Assembly (NCBI GenBank): GCA_025738555.1
Contig: JAOVFP010000002.1
Coordinates: forward strand, 2,666,001 to 2,730,000
Direction of reading: 5' to 3'
From: Cyathus striatus
Lineage: Eukaryota; Basidiomycota; Agaricomycetes; Agaricales; Nidulariaceae
Length of the DNA stretch: 64,000 nt
Positions 25,022-37,398 of the stretch are shown in pieces; the first letter of the stretch is position 1, and each line of letters begins with the position of its first letter. The position numbers were made by a program, and so were the translations under genes. The notes beneath the pieces are model-generated. The model saw only the letters and a program-made list of their open reading frames with translations, was not told where the DNA came from and searched no databases.

Positions 25022-26352
25022 ATGTCGCAAATCTCGAACTATTTTTGGCCTCTAATGGACTACTATTACTTGGATGAAAATGTCACTCCTTCACGTATAG
25101 AGCACTCCAGAAGCTCAACTTTGCTACCATATGCCATTGATGTCGATCCCGACCGACAGGAGACGAGTTCTCTACTCGATCGTCTAGAAGCGAAGGGTCA
25201 GTCAAGCTTTGCGCCTTCTCAAAATTCGTTCCGTCCTGACTTCCATCTATGCTTCTAGACGAAGTAATAGCTCTTCAACCCCACACCTCATCCATATGGC
25301 ATGGATTCTCACTGCGCCGTGGTCCCGCCAGGAAATCGACATCAGTGTCATCTCGCAAACAATCACGAAAGGGACGGGTGTCAGAGTGGTCGGTCTTTTC
25401 GTGGATTCTGAAGGGCCGCCGAAGTACACCCTCGGAGACTTCTTCGGGGAGTGTTAACGCAGAGAAGTCTGCAGAAGTTGAGCAAACTGTCACCACTCCC
25501 AGTTCAGCTTCTTGGACTACTTCGTCTAATTCCTCTCCTTACACTACTTCTTTCAAACTCAGTTATGGATCTGATAACTCTTCGTTCACCTCTCTTTCCA
25601 TTCCTCCTTCACCTGCTGATGTTGTTGTCCTGGACCCATACACATTTGATATTTTGTCATCTCAGACTCACGAGTCCTCCGATACGGAGATCAGTGCCGA
25701 CATGCAAGGGCAGACAAATGAGCAGGTGAAGGCAGGTTGTTCCGATAGCCTACTTGACCGTTCACTGCGTCGGTATCATACAAACACCACCACTTCTCTC
25801 CGGAATGTACCTAATTATCACCACCATCACTTCGGCCATGGGGAACAGCATCAACGCCGTCCATATGGGAAACTGCTGTATGTTCCCGATTTCGATGTTA
25901 CTCTCGCGCAAAATGGCGATTGTCTGCAAAAGTGTTTAACAGATCCAGAGAGCGGAATGAGCTACCCGCAATTTCATCCTTCAAGTCCAGGAGAGAGCCA
26001 TTATACGCGTGACGGACCCGCGTTATCCGGACCCGTACTAGTAGCAAATCCTTCATCGGAGCTTGGCCATGCCGTTGTCGATCAGCCTCAACATACCCCG
26101 ACGACTCGCCCTCTTACAGTTATCAAGCGGAATACTGTTAAACCCGCTTTCATTCCTTCGACAGAGCGTAGTGCGGACGTGTTTGTCGTAATGAAGGCGC
26201 TTGCTGCTGTTGGGCACCAAATAGATAAGGATCATGATACTCACATTAGATCATCCCTCACCAAGGACCCCCATGAAGACGTTGTCGATGCAATGGTGCC
26301 AAACGATCAATGGTGTGATATATTGTCTCTAGATGAATACCTCGGATACTAG
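25022..26352 (+). CDS. Ser/Thr/Pro-rich protein of unknown function
   Basis: Two exons (25022-25196 and 25259-26352) joined in phase 1 give 422 residues. The first exon starts M-S-Q-I-S-N-Y-F-W-P-L. The second is a long uninterrupted frame rich in Ser, Thr, Pro and His, with an H-H-H-H run near the middle (about residue 245), a basic R-K-S-T-S-V-S-S-R-K-Q-S-R-K-G-R segment and a conserved-looking end S-L-D-E-Y-L-G-Y. No signal peptide or membrane segment is evident. The composition suggests a largely disordered protein, perhaps a regulator. The intron is 62 bp with a GTCAGT donor and TCTAG acceptor. No family is recognised. Confidence 0.6.
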
Positions 26353-29300
26353 CAGGCTGTGTATATTAAGAGGCAGTTCCTGATTTTGTAGGATTAATGT
26401 TGAGAATACGACGCGCGATCCCATGGAGAGCGGGCTGAAAGTGAGTTGAGGCGATGGACCTATGTCGAATGGTCTCCGTATTCAAGTTGCGATTCGCAAG
26501 TGCTGGGATCTATGAGATCCTAGGTCAAGTGCGTTCGTTATCTTTCTGCAATCCTACCTCTAGCCCGCGGGTTCATTCGGAAAATTACTGACCTCTTGTT
26601 TCAGCAACGATGAAGATGTTAGATAAGTACGCCCATTGTCCGTTTTTGTACGAGCATCGACCATTTGATGTCGTGGCATGAAATACACTGAAAAGGTTTT
26701 ATCAATGAAATCAAGTAAACACGTACGTACACGATTCGTATCCTTACGTTTGCTCACCGGAAAATATATAACTACGTGGACGAATACTTTTGGTAAGATG
26801 TTGATCAAAAACGTGATAAAGCAGGAGATTGAACTGATCCTGTTATAAACCGTACAACATGTAAACAGTGCTTTAGCAACGCGCAAGCAGTTTCTAAATG
26901 TTGGTATCCCGATTAGAGATAAACAAGCGTCAGGCTCTAAATAGAAAGATAACGTCTTACCTAGAACTGATGGCATACACCATTAACGTGTTGACGAGGA
27001 TGTCGAGATATCGGTCCCCGTAATATAAATGAAATAGCAAATGCGGTTAGTGCAAACCCAGTGCGGTTCCGTGCGATATAGACACGGTGAAGACGTGATG
27101 AGCAAATCAGCGACAACGCCACTACTCAATGAGGTGTGGCAAGAACTAAAAAAAAAGTAGAAGTGTAAGTACGAATAATTAATCTATTTGATAAGGCTCA
27201 CAGACATTCTAACAAGTTTCTCATTCATTGAAACTGGAGAGAAAGCGCAGAACATATTTTTCAAGGCTGCGCAAGCTTCCCAGCGAATCATATTGATCCG
27301 CCGACAAGTGAAAATCTACCTATTCCAGTGAATTTCAATCATTTTAAGTTCAGAACTACATTTAACTATGCACACGCATGACATGCCGTAGGCAGCACTT
27401 ACCAGCGGAGGCCGACGCCCAGTGGGAAAGTATCTCGTTATGAGTTGTCACCTGGTGGAAGGCAAGTAGAAGGCGGGCGTTCACCTAAACACGTACAATG
27501 CTGATTGCATTTTGGCCATTATAGGGACTGAAATTAGGTACACTTTAAAATAGTATTCACTAAACTTACTTAGCCACATACGTTTCCGTATCGATTATAG
27601 CACTGTTGGATTTCGTACACGTGAGCGCAATAAAGAAGCATAACCACTGCGCTCACCAATGATAAGATGAATCATATACTGCATACTACTTAGGACTTAA
27701 TCCATGTTTCTTGTTAAATAATAATTTAAAATAAAATGACATACGCCTGAGTCGATAGGTGACATGATCTGTTAGGTCGCTGAGGTTTTGTGTAACGCTG
27801 AAACATGCCAGAAGGCTCGTGATTATCGGATTATTATTGCTGTTCTACGTATAGATAAAATAAGCTTACAAGGTCGGAAAAAGAAGGGAGAGATGATTAC
27901 TATACTTGGTAACCATGTAATAATATAACGCGTGGGTAAGAAGCGTACGACGAAATGAGAAGAGGCGCCTCCTTCAGTTGGCCAACAGGGCTCTCACGAA
28001 GGTGTCGGCGGAAGTTGGCGAAACATAAAATATAAATCTACACCGTCAATAGCAAGCATTTTTGTTATCCGAGTCGGTGAGAAGCTAATGCTACAACTCA
28101 CTGATGTTATAAATGAACTAGAAACATTATCACATAAAATGAACATTTGCAGGCACCTTATGTCACACAAACTTTCGAAGATTCGCAGTCAGCCGTTATC
28201 CAGTCGTAAGAGTACTGTACCAAACATTTCAAAGACCAACTTCCCAAAACGCAGCTCCGAATTCGCAATGAAATTGAACAGGTGGGAATGGAGCCACAGC
28301 GACGAATTGGTGATTAAAACTATACAAAAGACAGTGTCAGTCAGATAGCTTTCGTGCTGATGTGCATATGACCTCGTCGAGGGACACACATACTTACTGA
28401 GAGATTAAAATGCTTACGATGGAGAGAGCATAGAATTCCTGACATCACGGCAAACTCGAGAACAAGTTACTTACTAGTATAATGAATGAAATTTGCGCGA
28501 TTTCAAGGTGTCTGACTCTCAAAATTTTCGAGCCGGGGAACCACGAACAAACCTAATACATTGATGCACCACGACGTCGAACTATCGTTATACCGGATGG
28601 GTGGGTAGTAATAGACACTTTGCTAAACATAGGCGACTCGAGCGGCGTCAGCATGACTGTAAAGAAGTTAATGTAAATTGCTGGAACGAAATTGTGTCAA
28701 TATTTTTCTCATAATTAAAATTAATGGAGTTTCTACATCTACACCCCGAAATTAATAATGAAAACTGAGTCGAAAACAATCTTGCTGAGGTCGTCACCAT
28801 TGAAATTTGAAGTTTTGTTTCTACCTTGTTTGCATCTATTGCTCGTTGGTTTCTAAGTCTATTCAATCTCCGAAGGCATTTGCCGGGTGCAGTCCACGTT
28901 CAACTTACGAGTCATTTGTGATTGTACTCCCGCTACTTCAACCGACGCAGCTTCTAACGTTCGCCTTCAATAAACCTTCCCCATTATTTTTATAACTCAG
29001 ACTATTCCATAAGCGTGATTCAATGGTGCGTTTTATTATGGTGGTTTATGTCACTACAGTACTGCTGAACAATTGCAAATCAGTTGAGTTCTCGTTCGGG
29101 CTTCCTTGGTCAATTCACCATTCTGTTCAACGTCGGTCATGCTGGAGGCTTCTTTTTTCCGAGGTTTCCAAGTAAGCTACGACGTCCACGTTGGATGAAC
29201 GAGCTGATCACGCGTCATTCATTCATGGACGACGTGACCACTAGTGCTTCTATCATATTGCTATAGGAGGCGAGCCAGGTAATCATAGGTAAACCTCCGT

Positions 29301-29662
29301 TTCAATACTACTCCTATTTTCTTCTTGACATATGTTGAAATACATCTGGAGTAGAGACCAGGTCAGGTCGTATCCCTCCATGTGGCACTCTATTTGCTTC
29401 TTGGCATATATTGAAATATATAAGGCTTAGAGACAAGGTCAGGCATGGTCAGGCTCTATTCCTCCATGCGATTCCTACAGCTCATGAAGGCATGAGTCCA
29501 TCTTGTCGTCATTTTCGGGTCAGATGAGAAGTCTAGCTGTTTTGATAATTGTCTTGGGTGAAGAGCAGAAATCTATGGAATAAGGAAATGTGAGGTTTGT
29601 TTAAATGGGAGAAGGAGTTCAACATCGGAGTTCATTGTAAACCTATACAGAAGGGTCTCAAC
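26353..29662. other. long stretch without a supported gene
   Basis: Over 3 kb of AT-rich sequence. The longest frame (26560-26976, minus, 138 codons) is hydrophobic and Cys-rich but shows no family motif. A plus frame at 28088-28348 and a minus frame at 28189-28389 overlap each other. Near 29300-29450 two related segments about 80 bp apart (each with T-T-G-A-A-A-T-A followed by A-G-A-G-A-C-N-A-G-G-T-C-A-G-G) form a short direct repeat just upstream of the GH17 gene. Confidence 0.4.
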
Positions 29663-31141
29663 ATGAAGAATTTTTACAGCTTAATTTTTCTTTTTCTCGC
29701 TGCATTGGAGACTTTGGCTTTTCCGTTCACACCAACACGTACTATTGACCTGGAGAAACGTGCATCGGCTGCTAAAGCACCCCCGAATTGTTTTCCAGCC
29801 ATCGGCTTCACCATGCCCACCGCAACTCCGTCATCCTTAACGAACTGGTGGTGTGATCGCAGCACCGAATATGCTTTCGTTGGATTTAGCTACGAGGTGA
29901 CGGCCTGTAAGGAACTGTATATTGTCTGCTTCAAACAGGAATTTGGCTAAACATACGTTTTGTCATATAGGCCAAAGTTTATCGCAGTTACGCAGCGAAT
30001 TCCTTAACATCCGCCAGAAGTTCAAAGGTCGATACGTCAGATTGTATGGTTTCTGTGATCGAACAGGCTTTTAGTATGCTTTTGATAAACTTCAAGTATC
30101 AACGATCAAAGCTAATTATGCACTCTCCAGTAACGATATTGTCGATGCCGCATGGGGCGCAGGCATCGGGGTTCATGCTCTAATTTGGGTATGTACCTTA
30201 GTCTTCGGTGCTTCTTAAAGTAATGTCGGAAGGTTACTGACACGAGACCGGTGTCCAGTTTGGTTGGGATGGTACCGATATTTGGAAGACACGGAGAAAT
30301 GCCCTATTTGGAATATTGCACTCTAATGCAAAGGCTAAATATGTCACTCGCGTTGTTCAGTTCGGGTCGGAGCCATTATACGATTGGGCCCTTGATCCTT
30401 CTGACTTGGCGGCGCAAGTCATCAGCGCGAAGGCGAATTTGTCTTCGTTGCAGATCCCGGTTACAGTTAGTGAGATGGCTTATGGGTATCAAGAGGTACG
30501 GAAGTTTTGTTATTCATATTATATTAGCAAGGTTTTAATAAAAGATACAGCATGAGGATGACGGTGGTATGGATGTACTAGCGGCAGTCGACTTTATTGA
30601 CGCGCACATGCTCCCCTTTTTCTCCACCAAAGCTTCGATAGGTATGGAACTAATTTTAGAGATCAACAGTTGATTCACAAATGTCTAATTTAGCTAATAA
30701 TTCTTGGCCCATCGTACTTACTGATCTCAACTGGTTTGTCGATAACGGTGCAGGCAAAAAGATATATCTTAGTGAGGTATGTTGCGAGGCCGGCGTGGAT
30801 ATCGTATATTATATATTTGCTTATTACTGTACAAGAACGGTTGGCCATCCGTAACTTCCGATGGAGTTCAGCCGAATAGTCCAAGTGCAGTGGCTAATGT
30901 TCAAAATGAAAAGGTAAGTTCTACGCGTTGTATTGCAAATTTCGAAGTTCAATTAATTGATTTGTATGTAGGATTATTACAATGTGCTTGATTCTCACTG
31001 CTCTTATTTTAAGACAGTTGCCGGCGGAGGGTTGGCTGGTTCGCTCATATTTATTCTGATAACCAAGAGCCGGGATATGGAATTTACGGATACGACAGCT
31101 CTCTTAAGTTCTCTTTAGCCCGAAGACATCCTGTTAACTAG
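29663..31141 (+). CDS. secreted GH17-type glucanase, copy 1
   Basis: Eight exons (29663-29906, 29971-30073, 30131-30188, 30259-30495, 30551-30641, 30694-30776, 30836-30913, 30972 on) encode about 350 residues. A signal peptide (F-Y-S-L-I-F-L-F-L-A-A-L) and a Kex2-like E-K-R precede the mature start. The fold matches family 17 glycoside hydrolases, which cleave or remodel beta-1,3-glucan. The likely acid/base is E173 in F-G-S-E-P and the nucleophile is E272 in L-S-E-N-G-W-P-S, split by an intron after the Glu codon. The last exon as written shifts by -1 near 31028-31034 (G-G-A-G-G-G-T-T-G-G). In frame it stops at 31118. One more base there would carry the family-typical ending through to the stop at 31139-31141. 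The pair with the next gene is clearly a tandem duplication with the same exon plan. Confidence 0.75.
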
Positions 31142-32028
31142 GTCTGAAACTGTCTTCAAGGTAAATCATGTATGCATTAACACGTGTATTTTAGGAATCT
31201 CTCCTTTACAGTATATCTAATACTATTTGATCTTTCCACATTAAATATAGTATATTAAGTCGCAACAGGTTGTCTTAAATTCTTTGGTATGCTTATGGTG
31301 TATCTCCAGTGTACGTTGCAATCAATATAATGTCAATTCAAGGTGAGCCGTTGGTTCACTTGTTTACTTTTTTATATCCGAGAATCCATCTGAGAAGGAC
31401 TTTATCCTTATTAGATGTGTTGTAGAGCCATGTGATCAAAGGGATTTGGAACCGCTCCATTGCTTCCATCCAAAGGTCATGGCATTTCACGTAGATTATC
31501 TCTTCCAAATTCCATGTATTTCTCACTCCTAAGTCTTTGGGGACCCTTCAAACTTCGATGTCTTAGGAGAAAAATTCAGGAGTGCCTCAGGAGTAAGATA
31601 TGTTGGATTTATGTTGGATTCAAATTCAATACAGCCCACTTAACTACTGATATCTGCAGTTAATCTGCAGGAAGTAAGTACTCATCGAATTGTTTTAATT
31701 CTATATTGCATCTAATCTGAATACAACAGTCTAGGTTTATCTTTTTACTATTATCGACGAAACTGGTTCAAGAAATCTATTGCTGTAATTCTCTCATACC
31801 CAAATATTGGATAGGGGACCGAAGAAATTTCAAAAACAAGACTCCTAGTGGTTCTAGGGTTTCTTTCAATCTCTCGAAATGATAAAAGGTGCACTGTACT
31901 GGGTTGTTCGGGTTTTCTTCGCCTCGTCCTTGCCACGGCCCACCGACTACCAAAGGCCCGAAGACTACATCCGGAATTTCGACCGTTTTAAGATGAGTCC
32001 TTCTCAATTGTTCTCTTTCTCCTTACAG
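31142..32028. other. spacer between the GH17 copies
   Basis: This should hold the promoter and first coding bases of copy 2. An ATG at 31993 opens a hydrophobic reading that is one base out of phase with exon 1 of copy 2. No other gene is seen. Confidence 0.35.
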
Positions 32029-33456
32029 TAGCTGCTACCTCGCTGGCTTCCCCCGTTCAAGAAGGTAGGACAGAATTTGATATCCTGGCCCAAATGCAAG
32101 AGCCAGCGTCGGAATGTTTCCCAGGAGTTGGATTCAATATGCCATCTAATCCTCCCGGTTCCCTCAATAATTGGTGGTGCAACCCCAACACCGAATATGC
32201 TTTCATGGGTTTCAGTTACGAAGTCACTTCCTGTAAGTGACCTCGCGAGGCATTGTCGTGTTCGGGATACAAACCTAATATTTATATCATATAGGCCAGT
32301 CTAAATCACAGCTGACACAAGAGTTCCGGGATATCCGACAACGGTTTGACGGACGGTACGTTAGGATCTATGGTGCATGCGATCGATCAGGATTTTAGTA
32401 TGTCTTTGATTTCTGCTTTGTATCATTGTTCATTGAAAATTAATTCGGATTGTCTAGCAATGATGTTGTAGATGCAGCATGGGGCGCAGGTATCGGTGTG
32501 CATGCCCTCATTTGGGTACGTATTTCCATCTTCTGTTCTTCTTGAAGTTATTTCAGATTTCTGACATGGGATGCATGTCTAGTTCGGCTTTAACGGGGGA
32601 AATATCTGGAAGACCCGTCGGGACGCACTCTTCGAAGTGCTTCGTTCCAACCCGAGGGCGAAATTTGTGGTCCGGGCCGTTCAATTTGGATCGGAGCCCT
32701 TGTTTGATTGGGCTCTTAACGCTCTTGAATTGGCGATACAAGTCAAGAGCGCGAAGGCTAGCTTGTCTTCACTGCAGATTCCTGTGACTGTGAGCGAGAT
32801 GGCGTATGGGTATCAGGCTGTGAGTTTTTATTTTGCATATTTTTGTTTATTAGTTCTCAAGTAGAAAATGTAGCATTCGAAGGATGGGGGAATGGATGTT
32901 TTGGAATCCATAGATTTAATCGACGCTCATATGCTCCCATTCTTTAGCAAGCAAGCTTCGACAGGTATAAGTATTTTCTACAATATGGTGGTCGTCACTG
33001 AACGTAGTGTAATTTTTTAGCCCGAAACGCGTGGCCCATTGTTCAGACCGACCTCGACTGGTTTATTCGTAACGGGAAAGGAAAGAAGATTTATCTAAGC
33101 CAGGTGTGTATTCTAGAAGTAAATCAATGTATACTTTTCTAATTCCATATAAGAATGGCTGGCCTTCTGTAACTTACTCGGGCGTTCAGCCCAATAGCCC
33201 AAACGCAGTTGCTAATGTCGATAACGAACGAGTATGTCATTTTGAACACTTCTGCATTGTTGCAGCTCTTTGATCTTTACAAAATAGGATTATTACACTC
33301 TCCTCGACGAGCACTGCTTCCTACTTCAAGACAGCTCCAGGTGGTGGAATCGGTTGGTTCGCCCATATTTATTCAGATTATCAAGAGCCTGGATACGGAA
33401 TCTATGGGAATGACGGGAAGGTGAAATTCAATTTTAATCCTAGGACGTCGTGTTGA
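32029..33456 (+). pseudogene. GH17-type glucanase, copy 2, catalytic Glu lost and 3' frameshift
   Basis: It has the same exon plan as copy 1: exons ending at 32232, then 32295-32397, 32458-32515, 32583-32819, 32874-32964, 33021-33103, 33154-33231 and 33288 on, with identical internal lengths of 237, 91, 83 and 78 nt. The acid/base Glu is present (F-G-S-E-P), but the nucleophile codon at 33101-33103 is CAG, giving L-S-Q-N-G-W-P-S. The last exon is shifted by +1 near 33315-33322, so the in-frame stop is at 33411 instead of 33454. The signal-peptide region upstream of 32029 cannot be joined in phase with an ATG; the ATG at 31993 is one base off. It could be a pseudogene, a non-catalytic paralogue, or a copy with sequencing errors. 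The Glu-to-Gln change is a substitution and so is not explained by indel errors. Confidence 0.65.
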
Positions 33457-33853
33457 GTATGATGACATTGATGTCCCGGGTAGTAGTAAGTTATGCTTAA
33501 CTTTTTGTTATTTTCTCTGGACTTGCTTTTTTTCGCTTGTACTTTTCTTGGACCTTACTTAGGCTTTACTTGGACCTTTCCTGTAGTAGTATGTTGAGTG
33601 TACTATTTATTTATTTTGAGCCTCAAGAACTTCAAGTCAAATTGAAGTCGTGATTTATCACGTGTGTACAAATTACATAAGACGTGATTTGCAGTGGACA
33701 AGCGCCTATCGTGGAGTCTTTCCTACTCAGACTAATCCTCTTCGAGGATTTTCATTGCAAATTTTATCGCTCTTGTGTTGCTGTGATACTACAGAGCCCT
33801 GTTATCCCCTAAGCTCATGAAAATTGTCGTTTCCCCAAACCACGAGTAGCGAG
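33457..33853. other. intergenic
   Basis: A short spacer between copy 2 of the GH17 pair and the next plus-strand gene. No element was recognised. Confidence 0.4.
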
Positions 33854-34659
33854 ATGCAGTCTAGCAGCTCGCTCCAAGACTATCCTTCAACTCCAACATC
33901 TTCACGAACATCGCTACATATCGATCCAACATATGCACCGCTCAAATCTTCCCCCCTCGCACCAACTACGCCGTCAAGAACGCCACTCAGTGTCAATAAT
34001 TCTCAGCGTCGAAGGGCGCAGTACAAAGCTAAACTCAGCTCTCCTATAGCGTCGCCTTCATGTGACTTGTTTGGTGTGGAGTCTGGAGAGGGAGGAAGCA
34101 GTCAGAAAGCATTTTGCGAGAGAAATTCAAAAAGAGGTGCTTGGCACATGCTGCGAAGGCTAGGGAAAGGCGTATCAAGGATAAGAGGGGTACTCTTGCG
34201 AGCAGCGATGGTTTTGACGTTGAAGAGACTATGGAGGATAGTGAAGAGGATGACGATGTTATGCAGAATGAGGTAGGTCGTCGAGTTAGATGTTCCCTGC
34301 TGAAGTAACTAACGTTAGATCCCCCATCCTAGCTATTTAGACGGATAATGGTTAACATCAACCAAAAACAATACCGTGCATATCGTGTTTCCTACGCCAG
34401 AGAGGTAGGTTTGTCAGAACCCGATATCGAAGGTGTGCATGAGTGGGAGCAAGAGCTCCGAGTACAAGAGGAAGAGTCACAAGGTCTCCCTCCGGATCTG
34501 GACGCTGCAGAGCTAGAAGCGTACGCAGAAGAATATGCTGCGCTAGCTGACTTTGAAGACATTCCTGATGAGGAGTTGTTTGACTGGAGCGACTTCGAGA
34601 ATGATATACAGAGTCAGAAGCCCATGATAACATGTGTCTCTGACATGGATACTTCATAG
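33854..34659 (+). CDS. conserved basic/acidic protein, possibly RPA-interacting-like
   Basis: The ATG at 33854 opens a Ser/Pro-rich stretch followed by Q-R-R-R-A-Q-Y-K-A-K. A second segment (about 34102-34272) reads R-E-K-F-K-K-R-C-L-A-H-A-A-K-A-R-E-R-R and then acidic D-S-E-E-D-D-D. A third (34333-34659) starts L-F-R-R-I-M-V-N-I-N-Q-K-Q and ends in acidic W-S-D-F-E-N-D. The 34273-34332 intron joins the last two exactly in frame. The first junction needs a change from one frame to another; a 52-bp intron with a weak GTCGCC donor near 34050 would work, or there is a frameshift near 34090. The Y-K...K-K-R-C-L pattern recalls the N-terminus of RPA-interacting (RIP) proteins, but this is only a suggestion. 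Confidence 0.55.
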
Positions 34660-34926
34660 ATGGGTACTTGGGCTTTTCCTTTGCTTGAGGTGGACTCGAG
34701 ATCAAGGGGCTATAACGTTTCGTGCTTTGCTATTGTAACTTATCAATGTGTATTTATCCGCTCAAATATTTGCTATAGATGTGACTATCGTATCTATCTG
34801 GCAGTAAAAGTCTATTCCGCCTACTTAGGTATCTAGGTGGATCATCGTCTGAGCACGTCAGCTGCTGTACAATTGCTATGAGCTGCTACGCACCTTGCAG
34901 TGTCTCGTGACACCTTGAGGTCCAAC
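34660..34926. other. spacer before tRNA-Thr
   Basis: Short AT-rich spacer with no feature seen. Confidence 0.4.
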
Positions 34927-35016
34927 GCCTCTTTAGCTTAGTGGTAGAGCGTTGCACTTGTATTTCCATTCGGAAGTCGAATGCAAAGGTCACTCGTTCA
35001 ATCCGGGTAGGAGGCA
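34927..35016 (+). tRNA. tRNA-Thr(UGU) with an 18-nt intron
   Basis: A 7-bp acceptor stem (GCCTCTT with AGGAGGC, one G-T pair), a D arm GCTTAGTGGTAGAGC, anticodon stem TTGCA/TGCAA, a T arm with TTCAATC loop and discriminator A are all present. The anticodon TGT is at 34959-34961. An intron of 18 nt at 34963-34980 sits one base 3' of the anticodon, the canonical site cut by the eukaryotic tRNA splicing endonuclease. The mature tRNA is 72 nt and closely resembles known fungal tRNA-Thr(UGU). Confidence 0.93.
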
Positions 35017-35261
35017 ATGCATTTGCTGTGCACTGTTTTTTCTTTCTGCTGTTAAATAAGAGACCAGTTTACAATTGGCTTATACTTAGAAGAAGTACTT
35101 ATATGCTATAGTATTGTTCTAAAGTAATTGGTGATATATACGTTGATACGCTGATATTTTACTAATAATATATTCAATCGCTATGTAAATCAGGCAAGTA
35201 ATATCTTTACTCCCAACCAACTTCCGACTATACTTCAACGGCGCCTACCTCATCAGACTGA

Positions 35262-36556
35262 ATGGCCTCCTCATCTTCCTCAAGGGCTCTCAACGCCATC
35301 TTACCGCATATCCCAACTTCTCCTTACGAAGCTCACCAGAAAGCACGCACCTTCGCATCGCGATACGTCAAATCGAACCAGTTCGACACCGCAATCGACG
35401 TCCTATTCCAAAGCTCCCGAGAGCTGTTTAAGAACAATCAACCGGGGAGTGGTGTCGATCTTGCTGGATTCTTGTTAGATGTCTATGACAGCAAGGGGGA
35501 GGAAGTGAATGACGTGAGCCGAGGTATGTGGATTATTATCCATTATGGATCATGGCTGTAATGAGTTGACGTGGGGGTCGTAGGGAGAATCACCCAGTTA
35601 ATAGCGCTGACTGGATCATCTGGATCATGGAGGAAGACTATAATCGACAAGTCGATAGCGTATGTTGGCCATGAATTCAACTTTTTGATTGTGCTCATGC
35701 TAAATGGTCGTTTAGATGGTCAGCTAAATATGGACCATGCCCTGCAGGCGATCCTGATCTGCAACTATATGTTGGAGAACTCTTATTCAAAGGCAATTTA
35801 CCATCCTTATGTTGATACACCCGTAATATCTGACGGGCATCGATTGCAGATGGTCAGTTCGAACAAGCGGAACCACATTTACTAGCTTCTGGAAAGCGCG
35901 ACAGCGCCCGTCTTCTGGCGGAGATGTTCATTCAGTGGGGTAAACCCAGCGGCGAGTTCGGAGTATTTGCTTTGCGTGGTACCTTACCGTACGCATGATT
36001 ATCTTTCCTGCGCATCTCCTTGCTGACTAGGTGATCAGATACCTTCTGAACGGTAACATCCTCGCTTCGAAGACATTCATCAAGCACTTCATCTCTTTAT
36101 TGCCTAAGGATATCCTCACCGCAGCGACCCCAATTCAAGTAGGAGAAACGGACGAGGTTATAATGACTAAGGATCCAATCGTCAACTTCTCGCAAATGGC
36201 CGTGCTAACGTGCCAGCGCGCTCAAGGTGACAAGAGCAAAGTCATGAGGGAAAGCTGGGTGCGGCTCTGCGGGACATACCAGAGCCGTGGTGGAGTACTC
36301 GCTGCGCCGGAAGTTCGCAGGGTGCGTTATGTTTCTTCATGGTGTGCTTAACCTTTGTCTGACAATATGCTATTTTGAATTGCAGGTGTTGACCGAACTC
36401 GCGACGTTGTATTTCGCGATTCCACCACCGCGCAATCAAGCTGCTAATCCACTGGGAGAGATGCTATCTTCCATGTTTGGAGGCGGCGCTCCTTCTGGTC
36501 AGCCCGCGCGGAGGGTTCTTACACCTGCCAACTCTCGCTCTCCTGGATTAGACTAA
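35262..36556 (+). CDS. GET4: GET4, Golgi-to-ER traffic protein 4
   Basis: Six exons (35262-35523, 35584-35659, 35716-35792, 35850-35988, 36039-36321, 36386-36556) give 335 residues, the expected size for Get4. The protein is an alpha-solenoid of TPR-like helices. Recognisable family segments include Y-E-A-H-Q-K-A-R-T-F-A-S-R-Y, S-G-V-D-L-A, G-D-P-D-L-Q-L-Y-V-G-E-L, L-R-G-T-L-P-Y-L and the C-terminal L-A-T-L-Y-F-A-I-P-P-P-R followed by a Gly-rich M-F-G-G-G tail. Family knowledge: Get4 with Get5 hands newly made tail-anchored proteins from Sgt2 to Get3 in the cytosol. Intron 3 (35793-35849) begins with GC, not GT; only this donor restores the conserved reading F-K-D-G-Q-F-E-Q-A-E. No lesion was seen. 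Confidence 0.92.
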
Positions 36557-37398
36557 TGGCGTACATTGTACGAGAGTCCTGGTTACTATCTATGTCGTAA
36601 TACGCGTGAGTATAGCTGATTGTTTCTGCTTAGGAACACGTTGTATTGTTTGTTGAGAAGAGAAGAGTTACGAAGCCGTTGTACACTGTACGGATTGTCT
36701 TTTAAGACACTGTTATCAATCATTCACGGTCGTGGGGTCGGTAACACCACATTAGCATATCATTGCGTGTTTCTCTCTCTCTCATTAGCTAGGGTCTTCG
36801 CAATTGACAAGTCTCATTATATTCTGGTAGTACATGATATCCATATCTGGCTGCCTTGGCTGTCCCTTCTTGCGATCGTCTGTATCGTGTTCGAGCCCGA
36901 GAAAGTATAGCTCCACAACTTCTTGGGATAAGATATGTAAGAACTATGACCAAGATTGGTATATCTCCACATTAGGGCTGGAGTCTCATGTCGGCCCGTT
37001 GATGAACGGCAATCCTTTCCCTCGCCTGACATAGCATTGATATTATGTTCTCATCCTCCCCTGTGCACACATGCCGCGTCTGTTCAAACCGTATGGTGAT
37101 AGGCCTATATCGACGACCCGGTCCCGGTAAATGCGTAAGCAGTCTATCAATGCAGTCTATTACTAAACTTATACGCTAGATAAGTGGAGAAGCTATTCTG
37201 AAATGAGAAACCTAGTTCCGCGTTTGTTATTATTACTGAGACTTTCCCGTTTGCATCTAAGTTTTGATTTCTTATATCTATAGCTGCTATTATCTACTTG
37301 GTGACGACAGCTCTAAAGTTGGGAGTCTTCCCTGGAAGTTTATTTCGGAACCCTCTTTAACTTCTCCCTTCTCTTATCGAAAGCCTTGTCCTTGTATC
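36557..37398. other. intergenic, nothing recognised
   Basis: Hydrophobic short frames at 36620-36910 do not form a gene. The region holds the 3' end of GET4 and the promoter of the DUF6534 gene. Confidence 0.4.

Noticed and set aside
26560..26976. 138-codon hydrophobic minus-strand frame
   Set aside because: No family match by eye and no neighbouring exons. Hydrophobic frames of this size arise easily in AT-rich DNA.
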